Assembly (NCBI GenBank): GCA_038232695.1 | Contig: JBBSNI010000133.1 | Location: 1-12,748 of the forward strand | DNA: 12,748 bases | Source of the DNA: JAJNNC01 sp038232695 | GTDB taxonomy: Bacteria > Bacteroidota > Bacteroidia > Cytophagales > Cyclobacteriaceae | Direction: 5' to 3' | In this document: positions 7,213-12,748 of the stretch, one piece after another | How the letters are laid out: each line of letters begins with the position of its first letter | How positions within the stretch are numbered: the stretch's first letter is position 1 | Notes under the pieces: generated by a model | Seen by the model: only the letters and a program-made list of their open reading frames with translations | The model's database searches: none | Told to the model about the DNA's origin: nothing | Program-made: the position numbers and the translations under genes

Positions 7213-7244
7213 CAAATGTATCACTAAGTACTATGTTATACAAG
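7213..7244 (-). promoter_or_regulatory. Promoter of padR-pspC, Bacteroidota type
   Basis: On the minus strand a TACATTTG element (7213-7220) fits the Bacteroidota -7 consensus TAnnTTTG exactly. Twenty bases upstream, CTTG (7241-7244) fits the -33 TTTG element in three of four bases. The predicted start would be near 7206, giving a leader of about 20 bases before the padR ATG at 7184. Confidence 0.7.
7218..7241. promoter_or_regulatory. Candidate PadR operator, 24-bp imperfect palindrome
   Basis: The pattern GTATnACnnAGTACTnnGTnATAC is symmetrical at 9 of 12 base pairs around the AGTACT centre. It fills the spacer between the -33 and -7 elements of the padR promoter, so a bound dimer would block RNA polymerase. 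The link to PadR is inferred from position and symmetry; the PadR family is known to bind such dyads. Confidence 0.6.
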
Positions 7245-7297
7245 GTATCTTACGAAAAGGTTTCACATTTACTTAAAATTATTTTTCCCATCTTGTT

Positions 7298-7850
7298 TTA
7301 GAATAATTGGCAACCCTTGAGCATGTGGTAAAAATCATTGCGGTAACTTTTGCCCAAAGGCAACACATGCCTGCCTATCCTGATCATATTTCCTTCCAGA
7401 TGATCCATGCTATGGATATTGATCAGATAAGACTTGTGAATCCGGTAAAAAGGGGGTTGTGGTAGCAGGCTTTCCATCTGCTGCAAGGTCATGTAGGTAA
7501 TGATCATTTTGTCGCTGAAAAAAAGTTTGATATAATTTCCTAGGCTCTGTACATACAGCAGGTCAGCCAGCCGGACCTTTTCCATGCGGCTATCTATTTT
7601 TACGAAGAGATACTCCTTTTTTTGCAGCTTCCTTGTCTTGCTCCGGATGGTTGTTTTGTAGCTGAAGCACACGCTTTACACTTTTCAGAAAGCGTTCATA
7701 ATTGATAGGTTTGAGCAGATAGTCTGCCGCTTCCAGGTTGAAAGCCTCTACGGCATGTTCGGCATACGCCGTCGTAAAGATAACTGCCGCCTTTTCCGGC
7801 AGAAAGGACGCCAGGCGCAGGCCGGTAAGCTCAGGGCAGAGCTTTTCCAT
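7298..7850 (-). pseudogene. Truncated, frameshifted LytTR response regulator (leftward copy)
   Basis: The piece begins inside a receiver domain: CPELTGLRLASF corresponds to the usual D-I-x-M-P-E-L-T-G region, but everything before it, including the phospho-acceptor Asp, is gone. It continues with AAVIFTTAYAEHAVEAF and DYLLKPINYERF. At 7617-7623 the coding strand has seven A's; with six, the frame would run on as EAAKKEYLFVKIDSRMEK into a complete LytTR DNA-binding domain (VRLADLLYVQSLGNYIKLFF to YRIHKSYLINIHSMDHLEG), ending at 7298. The family controls genes in answer to LytS/YehU-type kinases, none of which lies here. Its 5' end abuts the rightward copy at about 7836-7840. Loss of the N-terminus plus the frameshift make it a likely pseudogene; one-base sequencing error or slippage could account for the frameshift alone. 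Confidence 0.8.
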
Positions 7851-8531
7851 TTTTGAGCAGATGGATATCTCTATCCCTGTGATCTTTACTACCGCCTATG
7901 ACGAGTATATGGTCAAGGCACTCAAGGTCAATAGTATAGATTACCTGCTCAAACCGATAGACTACCACGAACTGGAGGCAGCGATCAAGAAATTCCGAAA
8001 GCTTCACACCCCGGTAAGAGTCAATTATGATAAAATGAAGGCTTTCATCGCTTCTGCTCTTCACAAAGAAGATCACTACAAAACCCGGTTTATGGTGAGC
8101 CAGGGCAGTAAGATCAGAACGGTACAGATTGAAGAAATAGCCTATTTTTTTTCCGAAGACAAAGTAACTTTTCTAACCACCCGGCAAGGCCAGAAACACC
8201 CTTTGGATTTCAGTCTGGATAAACTGATGAACATGCTTCATCCAAAGGACTTTTTCCGGATCAACCGGCAGTTTATTGTTGGGCTGGAAGGGATTGACAG
8301 TATCCATAAATACTCCCCTTCCCGCCTGAAAATCCAACTCAAGCCCCCGACGGACAAGATATTTTCGTCAGTATAGAAAAATACGGAGAATTCAAGAACT
8401 GGCTGGATGCCCCGGCAGAGTATCGCCAGGGAGTAAACGCAAAGGATGCCAAGTATATCTCAGTGACCACCGCGACCCGACTCCTTGCAGAAATTTTAAC
8501 TTTGCGCACTTTTTCTAAGCGCCGGTCATAG
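7840..8531 (+). pseudogene. Truncated, frameshifted LytTR response regulator (rightward copy)
   Basis: Receiver-domain similarity starts abruptly at SFSIFEQMDISIPVIFTTAY, which in intact members follows the phospho-acceptor region; the first half of the receiver is missing. YDEYMVKALKVNSIDYLLKPID and a LytTR domain (RFMVSQGSKIRTVQIEEIAYFF to FFRINRQFIVGLEGID) follow. The continuous frame stops at 8376 after IQLKPPTDKIFSSV. Adding one C to the five at 8344-8348 gives DGQDIFVSIEKYGEFKNWLD, the normal family ending, then a non-family tail to a stop at 8529-8531. The frame extends left to an ATG at 7738, but that part is antisense to the other regulator and is not family sequence. No good start or promoter is left, so it is called a pseudogene. 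Confidence 0.8.
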
Positions 8532-8939
8532 TCCGTGCCAGTGGAACAACTTCTGAGAGATTTTCCATCCTTCTTCTGTCTTGATCAGATTGAACAGATC
8601 AGACATATGTACCCCGGAGCCAGCAAGTTTGCCCGACCACTGCTCTACTTCCAGACGTACCACAGCGATGGTATCTAAAATCTCAATGCTGGCAAGATGC
8701 GGTTCAATGTCTGGAGCCGGTCCGTTTCCATCAATCCAATCGTACAAGGTTTGAATGGGATCGAATAAGAGACCATCAGCCACATAGCCTACCAGGGTGG
8801 CATTGTCATGAAATCCAGGGCGCATGAGTTCGCTTTTACCCGCCCTTGACCCGTCAATATAGTGCTGCATGACTTTGACAATGGCCTCATAGTCGTTAAG
8901 GTGCTGTACAGTGGTAGGTTGTTGGTGCATCGTTTCCAT
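8526..8939 (-). CDS. NTF2-like / lumazine-binding-2 family protein
   Basis: This 137-residue cytoplasmic protein belongs to the SnoaL/NTF2-like cone fold, closest in pattern to the Lumazine_bd_2 group: YEAIVKVMQHYIDGSRAGKSELMRPGFHDNATLVGYV (residues 17-53), LYDWIDGNGPAPDIEPHLASIEI (65-87), AVVRLEVEQWSG (92-103), and the closing WKISQKLFHWHG (125-136). Such proteins bind or convert small hydrophobic ligands or have no known activity. A second ATG three codons in (8930) is a possible start. Its end overlaps the tail of the rightward LytTR remnant by a few bases. It shares a 25-base leader repeat with the alcohol dehydrogenase gene 1.8 kb upstream. Confidence 0.85.
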   Translation of the reverse strand: METMHQQPTTVQHLNDYEAIVKVMQHYIDGSRAGKSELMRPGFHDNATLVGYVADGLLFDPIQTLYDWIDGNGPAPDIEPHLASIEILDTIAVVRLEVEQWSGKLAGSGVHMSDLFNLIKTEEGWKISQKLFHWHGL

Positions 8940-9244
8940 AGTGTAAGTGTTTAGGTAAATGAATAAGTAAGGAATGTTAGGTTGAATATTTAGAATCCTG
9001 TTTTTCTGGAAGCCAGGTTTAATGCATTTTTGGTAGGGGGTGCCCGGGTTGTTTCTTCAATGAAGAGTATGCGATCAAAGCTGCTTTTGATGTTAGCTTT
9101 TATAAAATTCTCACTTTGATCTTCCTGTTATATTTAGTTGGCAGTATGTGCCACGTGAGGCGTATTCCACCAGCGTTCCACCGCTGGACTGTTGATAGGA
9201 GTTCGTAAATCTAAGAATAGGTTATCTTAAATTCGCCTAAGCTT
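8940..9244. other. Noncoding gap between the NTF2-like and DUF1059 genes
   Basis: No supported gene lies in these 305 bases. A short frame on the plus strand (about 9023-9211) lacks any usable start. The gap holds the leader repeat at 8969-8993 and a 6-base inverted repeat CCAGCG/CGCTGG near 9170-9187. A possible hairpin at 9208-9233 just after the DUF1059 stop has, in RNA, a 9-pair stem with one G-U pair and an 8-base loop. The last could end DUF1059 transcription but has no U-tract. Confidence 0.5.
8969..8993 (-). repeat. Leader repeat copy 1 (upstream of NTF2-like gene)
   Basis: The 18 bases AAGGAATGTTAGGTTGAA at 8969-8986 are identical to 10732-10749, and the match continues to 25 bases with two differences. 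Both copies have the same orientation relative to a minus-strand gene. This copy lies 30-54 bases upstream of the ATG at 8939. Confidence 0.7.
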
Positions 9245-9439
9245 CTATTTTTTCTCCAGACTGGGCTCATCCCGCATCACGGATTTGACTTTAGCTACCA
9301 CTTCCGGAGTCACTTCTTGCAAGCCATGTACTTTTTGAGCGTGCTCGGCTGCCATGTTGAGTGCTTCTTCTTCGGTGCTGGCACGGATCACACCGTCGCA
9401 ATCGAAGCCTACATCTCTGCAATGAATTACTTTTTCCAT
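9245..9439 (-). CDS. DUF1059 family small protein
   Basis: This 64-residue protein begins MEKVIHCRDVGFDCDGVIRA and continues STEEEALNMAAEHAQKVHG and TPEVVAKVKSVMRDE, the full DUF1059 pattern with its two conserved cysteines (residues 7 and 14) and acidic residues, possibly a metal site. It has no signal peptide or membrane segment, and the family function is unknown. The gene stands alone, with gaps of 226 and 305 bases to its same-strand neighbours. The start has no Shine-Dalgarno site but an AT-rich leader, as is common in this phylum. Confidence 0.88.
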   Translation of the reverse strand: MEKVIHCRDVGFDCDGVIRASTEEEALNMAAEHAQKVHGLQEVTPEVVAKVKSVMRDEPSLEKK

Positions 9440-9607
9440 AGTTTATAAAAAATTAAGAGTAAACAAGTTATCACAAACCAAAGTCTTTGTCTTATAAAAA
9501 AACGACACCTAAAAGACATACAATTTGTGCATGTCGGTAAGCGCATTTGCTAAAGAGTCCATGCAGAATTGCCTGGCATCTTCCTTAAATTAGCTGTTTC
9601 GGCATCA

Positions 9608-9619
9608 GTATATATATAC
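9608..9619. repeat. Perfect palindrome GTATATATATAC
   Basis: Twelve bases of perfect twofold symmetry lie in the gap between the alcohol dehydrogenase stop and the DUF1059 start. The alternating AT sequence may simply be low complexity. Confidence 0.35.
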
Positions 9620-9630
9620 GTTTCCGCCGA

Positions 9631-9647
9631 CAATGTCATAGACATTG
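9631..9647. repeat. Inverted repeat CAATGTC-ATA-GACATTG
   Basis: This is a perfect 7-base inverted repeat with a 3-base centre, about 20 bases after the stop of the alcohol dehydrogenase gene. As RNA it would be a short hairpin without a U-tract; as DNA it could be a protein site. It is 190 bases upstream of the DUF1059 start, rather far for an operator of that gene. Confidence 0.45.
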
Positions 9648-9665
9648 ATAGCCAGATCAACCCCC

Positions 9666-10715
9666 CTACCCAATCTCCAATACAGCACGATAACGCACTT
9701 CGTTTTTCTTCAGCCGTTCTAAGACAGTATTGATCTCCGCGAGAGGATAAGTTTCTATTTGAGGTACGATATGATGACGGGCTGAAAACTCAAGCATCGC
9801 CTGCATCTCTGATCTTGAACCAACAACACTGCTGATCACACTTTTCTGTCCCAAAATAAGTTGAAGGGCTGATACCTGTATATCAGCATCTGGTACACCC
9901 ACAATGCAAAGCTTACCATCAGGCTTAAGCGCGTTGATATAACTTGCCCAAGGCAGACCAGCAGTAACTGTAGAAAGTATAAAATCACAGGTATTCGCAT
10001 ACTTTTCCAGGATGGCAGGCTGGCTGGTGTCAATAAATTGACTAGCGCCAAAATGTTTGGCTTCTTCTGCTTTATCCGATGAGGTAGAAAAGGCTGTGAC
10101 ATGGCATCCTAACGCCCGTCCATATTGGAGTGCCAAGTGGCCCAATCCTCCAATACCAATGACGCCCAGTCGGGCATTGCCCGTGACTCCATGCCGCAAT
10201 AGTGGAGCAAACACAGTAATGCCTGCACATAATAATGGTGCAGCGTGTTCGGAAGCAAGAGCATCTGGAATAGGGAAAGCCATACGGGCATCCGCATAAA
10301 CATACTTTGCGTAGCCTCCTTCATGACCTACACAAGTAGGTTGGCCATTTTGGCAGAGGTTATCTTTACCCGCAGTACATTGTTCGCAGGTAAAATCAGC
10401 CCCAGCCAGCCATCCTACTCCTACCCTTTGTCCAACCTTTAAGGCAGTAACTGCACTTCCTATTTGAGATACTTTCCCTATGATCTCATGACCTGGTATG
10501 AGTGGGTATGAACTGATACCAAAATCATTATTGATAAGGTGTAAGTCTGTATGACACAAACCGCAGTGAGAAATTTTGATCTCAACTTCCATAGAGCCGA
10601 GTTCTTTGGCTGTGTATTGATAAGGTTCCAGCGAACCACCTGCCTGCATGGCAGCATAAGCATCTACTGTTTTTTTCTCGCTTTCTTTTGTTTTTACTAA
10701 TTCATCAAGTTCCAT
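9666..10715 (-). CDS. Zinc-dependent alcohol dehydrogenase, NADP-preferring (YahK/cinnamyl type)
   Basis: This cytoplasmic medium-chain dehydrogenase (349 residues) oxidises alcohols or, more likely, reduces aldehydes. The catalytic zinc ligands are Cys54 (CGLCHTDLH), His76-Glu77 (PGHEIIG) and Cys163 (LLCAGIT). The Rossmann motif is GIGGLGHLA (187-195), and FSTSSDKAEEAK (209-220) has the S/T-S-x-K pattern of the NADP-using group. The structural-zinc loop reads GADFTCEQCTAGKDNLC: three cysteines (110, 113, 121), but the first position is Asp107 where most members have Cys. The start at 10715 is backed by a strong Shine-Dalgarno site. The first 18 residues are a lysine- and glutamate-rich extension. 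A leader repeat links it to the NTF2-like gene. Substrate unknown; a detoxifying aldehyde reductase is a reasonable guess. Confidence 0.92.
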   Translation of the reverse strand: MELDELVKTKESEKKTVDAYAAMQAGGSLEPYQYTAKELGSMEVEIKISHCGLCHTDLHLINNDFGISSYPLIPGHEIIGKVSQIGSAVTALKVGQRVGVGWLAGADFTCEQCTAGKDNLCQNGQPTCVGHEGGYAKYVYADARMAFPIPDALASEHAAPLLCAGITVFAPLLRHGVTGNARLGVIGIGGLGHLALQYGRALGCHVTAFSTSSDKAEEAKHFGASQFIDTSQPAILEKYANTCDFILSTVTAGLPWASYINALKPDGKLCIVGVPDADIQVSALQLILGQKSVISSVVGSRSEMQAMLEFSARHHIVPQIETYPLAEINTVLERLKKNEVRYRAVLEIG

Positions 10716-10724
10716 AGTAGCCTT

Positions 10725-10730
10725 CCTCCT
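10725..10730 (-). promoter_or_regulatory. Strong Shine-Dalgarno site of the alcohol dehydrogenase gene
   Basis: AGGAGG on the minus strand lies nine bases before the ATG at 10715. It fixes the start and stands out because most other genes here have no such site. Confidence 0.75.
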
Positions 10731-10731
10731 G

Positions 10732-10756
10732 AAGGAATGTTAGGTTGAACATGTAG
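10732..10756 (-). repeat. Leader repeat copy 2 (upstream of alcohol dehydrogenase gene)
   Basis: This is the second copy of the 25-base repeat (18 exact bases at 10732-10749). It lies 17-41 bases upstream of the ATG and directly before the Shine-Dalgarno site. Confidence 0.7.
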
Positions 10757-10782
10757 CGTATTGTTTTATTAGGTGACAGGTT

Positions 10783-10790
10783 CAAATCTA
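10783..10790 (-). promoter_or_regulatory. Possible -7 element of the alcohol dehydrogenase promoter
   Basis: TAGATTTG on the minus strand fits TAnnTTTG, but no TTTG lies 19-21 bases upstream. If used, transcription would start near 10776 and the leader repeat would be in the mRNA leader. Confidence 0.3.
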
Positions 10791-10875
10791 TGGCAATGAT
10801 GGAATTTTCGTTTGCACTACCGTTCCAATTCTTTGCACGATGATTACAAATCCGAATTTTTATGCGGGTAAAAAA

Positions 10876-12748
10876 TCAACGGATGAAGGGTTGCTGGTTA
10901 CCGGCGTGGGCTGCCTGGTATTCGGAAGGGGTTTGTCCGTAAAATCCTTTAAAGCAACGGGTAAAATACGCCAGGCTGTTAAAACCTACCGCATAGGCTA
11001 CTTCTGATACATTGCCATGCTGCCCTTTCAGCAGGATCGCTGCCTGTTGTAGCCGGTAATGGCGCAGAAACTCTCCGGGTGCCTGGTTGGTGAGGGCTTT
11101 CAGCTTTCGGTAAAACTGCACATGGCTCATGCCTACCTCTTTCTCAAAAGATTCCAGCGTAAAATCAGCCTCCTCCAGGTGTTTTGTCACGATGGCCATG
11201 ACCCTTTGCAGAAACTTTTCATCAGCCGAGGTAATCGCCATTTCACCGGGCTGAAGCGTTATCTCCAGGCCAAAGCGTTCCCGGAGCCGTCTGCGTCCTT
11301 CAATCAGATTTTTGATGCGGGTTTGCAGTTCGATACCACTGAATGGTTTGGTCAGGTAATCATCGGCACCGGTTTGCAGACCTTCCAGCTTACTTGCTTC
11401 ACCCGCTTTCGCTGTCAGTAAGATCAGGGGAATATGGCTGATACGTTCATCCGCTTTGAGTTTTCTGCTCAATGTAATGCCATCCATCACGGGCATCATC
11501 ACGTCAGAAACAACCAGATCCGGGATGGTTTCAATGGCTTTTTGCAGCCCCGTTTTACCGTTGCTTGCCTTGATGATTTGATAATCGGCCTGGAATTGCA
11601 TCGCCATATAATCCAGCAGTTCCTGGTTATCCTCAACGATTAAAAGTACCGGCTTCTCTTCGGTTTGGTGAGCATTTTCTGCTACAGGAGAAACTGCTTC
11701 TTCATAGGATGAGCGCATGATTTCTTTTGACCTTGTTTTAGCATTTTTATCAGCCGGGGCGAGCCCATCGTGTTCAGCGGCCGTACGTTGCGGCAGTGAT
11801 ATTGTAAAAATGGCTCCATGACCTGCCTGGCTGAATACCTGGATATTTCCCCCGTGTAAGGATACCAGTTCTTTGGTGAGTGCCAGACCGATACCAGCGC
11901 CTTCTTTTTCGCGGGTGTGAGAACTATCTGCCTGATAAAAGCGGTCAAATATCTTTTCCTGCTCTTCTTCTGTCATACCAATGCCCGTGTCTTTTACCAC
12001 TATTTCCAGCATTATATTTTCCTCATTCCCTTCTCTTTCTGTCATGGACACTTGCAGAGACACACTGCCATCCTCGGGCGTGAATTTGAACGCATTGGAC
12101 AGCAGGTTTACCACCATTTTTTCCAGCTTGTCCGCATCAAAAAAAACGGTAAGAGCCGAAGATGAAAAGTGGGTAGAAAAATGAATATGCCGGCTTTCGG
12201 CCAGGGAAGTAAAGGAAGCTGCCAGGGTTTGCAGCAATGCTATCACATTGCCGGGTTTTGTTTCCAGCTTCAGGCTTTGGGCTTCCAGTTTGGACAAGTC
12301 CAGCAGTTGACTGATCAAATGGAGCAGGCGGTTGGCATTGCGCCGCATCATTTGATACAGCTTGTAGGTATCGGGTTCTTTTTCCGTAGCCAGCAGCTTT
12401 TCGAGTGGACTTAAGATCAGGGTCAGCGGGGTGCGGAATTCATGCGAGATATTGGCGAAGAAGTGAGCGCGCAGATGATCCAACTCCTGAAGTTTCTCGG
12501 ATTCTAACTGTTTGATTTTCAGATCATTTTTAAGCCTTTCCCGGTTTACCGTATACTGTCGCAAGCCATATAACATACATAAGCCTATCATGGCATACAA
12601 GCCATAGGCCCAGCCGGTCTGCCACCAGGGGGGATCGATGATAATGTGTAAGCTCCTTCCTGCTTCATTCCATACCCCATCATTGTTGGAACCCATCACC
12701 CGAAAGGTATACCGGCCGGGACTGATATTGGTATAGCGGGCTACACGA
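10876..12748 (-). CDS. Hybrid two-component system sensor/regulator (HTCS), 5' end beyond right edge
   Basis: The frame is open to the right edge; the first in-window ATG (12699) is internal, since ARYTNISPGRYTFRV precedes it and is the end of a Y_Y_Y periplasmic domain. Counting from that Met: the end of Y_Y_Y and PPWWQTGW (23-30), a membrane helix (about 30-47), HisKA with phospho-His86 in FFANISHEFRTPLTL, and an ATPase domain with N-box NLLSNAFKFTP (198-208), DTGIGM (237-242) and GAGIGLAL (267-274). A receiver follows with Asp399 in VSDVMMPVMDG and Lys451 in YLTKPF. An AraC-type HTH (about 495-600; VSEVAYAVGFNSLAYFTRCFK) ends the protein. HTCS proteins sense periplasmic ligands, often oligosaccharides, and switch on nearby operons. 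No polysaccharide genes lie on this side; the target may lie to the right. Confidence 0.95.
   Translation of the reverse strand, partial: RVARYTNISPGRYTFRVMGSNNDGVWNEAGRSLHIIIDPPWWQTGWAYGLYAMIGLCMLYGLRQYTVNRERLKNDLKIKQLESEKLQELDHLRAHFFANISHEFRTPLTLILSPLEKLLATEKEPDTYKLYQMMRRNANRLLHLISQLLDLSKLEAQSLKLETKPGNVIALLQTLAASFTSLAESRHIHFSTHFSSSALTVFFDADKLEKMVVNLLSNAFKFTPEDGSVSLQVSMTEREGNEENIMLEIVVKDTGIGMTEEEQEKIFDRFYQADSSHTREKEGAGIGLALTKELVSLHGGNIQVFSQAGHGAIFTISLPQRTAAEHDGLAPADKNAKTRSKEIMRSSYEEAVSPVAENAHQTEEKPVLLIVEDNQELLDYMAMQFQADYQIIKASNGKTGLQKAIETIPDLVVSDVMMPVMDGITLSRKLKADERISHIPLILLTAKAGEASKLEGLQTGADDYLTKPFSGIELQTRIKNLIEGRRRLRERFGLEITLQPGEMAITSADEKFLQRVMAIVTKHLEEADFTLESFEKEVGMSHVQFYRKLKALTNQAPGEFLRHYRLQQAAILLKGQHGNVSEVAYAVGFNSLAYFTRCFKGFYGQTPSEYQAAHAGNQQPFIR

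Noticed and set aside
7738..7839. N-terminal extension of the rightward LytTR frame (MKASTACSAYAVVK...)
   Set aside because: It is exactly antisense to the receiver domain of the leftward regulator and shows no receiver pattern, so the frame is open by chance.
9023..9211. Open plus-strand stretch in the gap after the NTF2-like gene with a hydrophobic run
   Set aside because: It follows a stop and has no usable start codon before the hydrophobic part; no family recognised.
9560..9660. Small minus-strand peptide frame containing MSMTLSAETYIYTDAE
   Set aside because: About 30 codons, no ribosome site, no family, and it overlaps the inverted repeat; not supportable as a gene.
1..12748. CRISPR array, tRNA, rRNA, insertion sequence or attachment site
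   Set aside because: I looked for evenly spaced repeats, tRNA-like arms, transposase frames with end repeats and tRNA-gene duplications and saw none.

Overview
The window looks like a chromosomal segment of a Bacteroidota bacterium, probably of the Cytophagia type. This rests on a hybrid two-component sensor (Y_Y_Y, kinase, receiver, AraC), a PadR/PspC/DUF2807 envelope module, LytTR regulators of Bacteroidota style, mostly weak Shine-Dalgarno sites, and a promoter of the TTTG / TAnnTTTG class before padR. No rRNA, tRNA, CRISPR array or recognisable insertion sequence was seen.

Layout from left to right. Positions 1-1502 hold an AT-richer accessory block on the minus strand: the start of a charged helical protein cut by the left edge, a HARE-HTH protein of the HrgA type with a probable PD-(D/E)XK nuclease fold, and a small antitoxin-like protein. 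Positions 1541-3313 encode a sodium:solute symporter of the VC_2705/acetate-permease type, divergent from a lone hisH (3402-3983). A short orphan C-terminal piece of an Rpn-type nuclease follows (4032-4268). Then comes a compact padR - pspC/DUF2807 operon (4346-7184). Its promoter spacer is filled by a 24-bp dyad, suggesting PadR autoregulation.

Positions 7298-8531 are a decay zone. Two LytTR response regulators point away from each other and meet head to head inside their receiver domains. Both have lost the N-terminal half with the phospho-acceptor aspartate, and each carries a one-base frameshift in a homopolymer. A single deletion across a former divergent promoter region explains this best.

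Positions 8526-10715 carry three small-molecule or stress-type genes on the minus strand: an NTF2-like protein, a DUF1059 protein and an NADP-type zinc alcohol dehydrogenase. The first and third share a 25-bp leader repeat. The right end (10876 to the edge) is the C-terminal part of a hybrid sensor kinase whose periplasmic part lies outside the window.

No complete, clearly new multi-gene system can be demonstrated here. The best leads are the HARE-HTH nuclease with its coiled-coil partner, the stand-alone Rpn C-terminal protein, the padR operator, and the repeat shared by two leaders.
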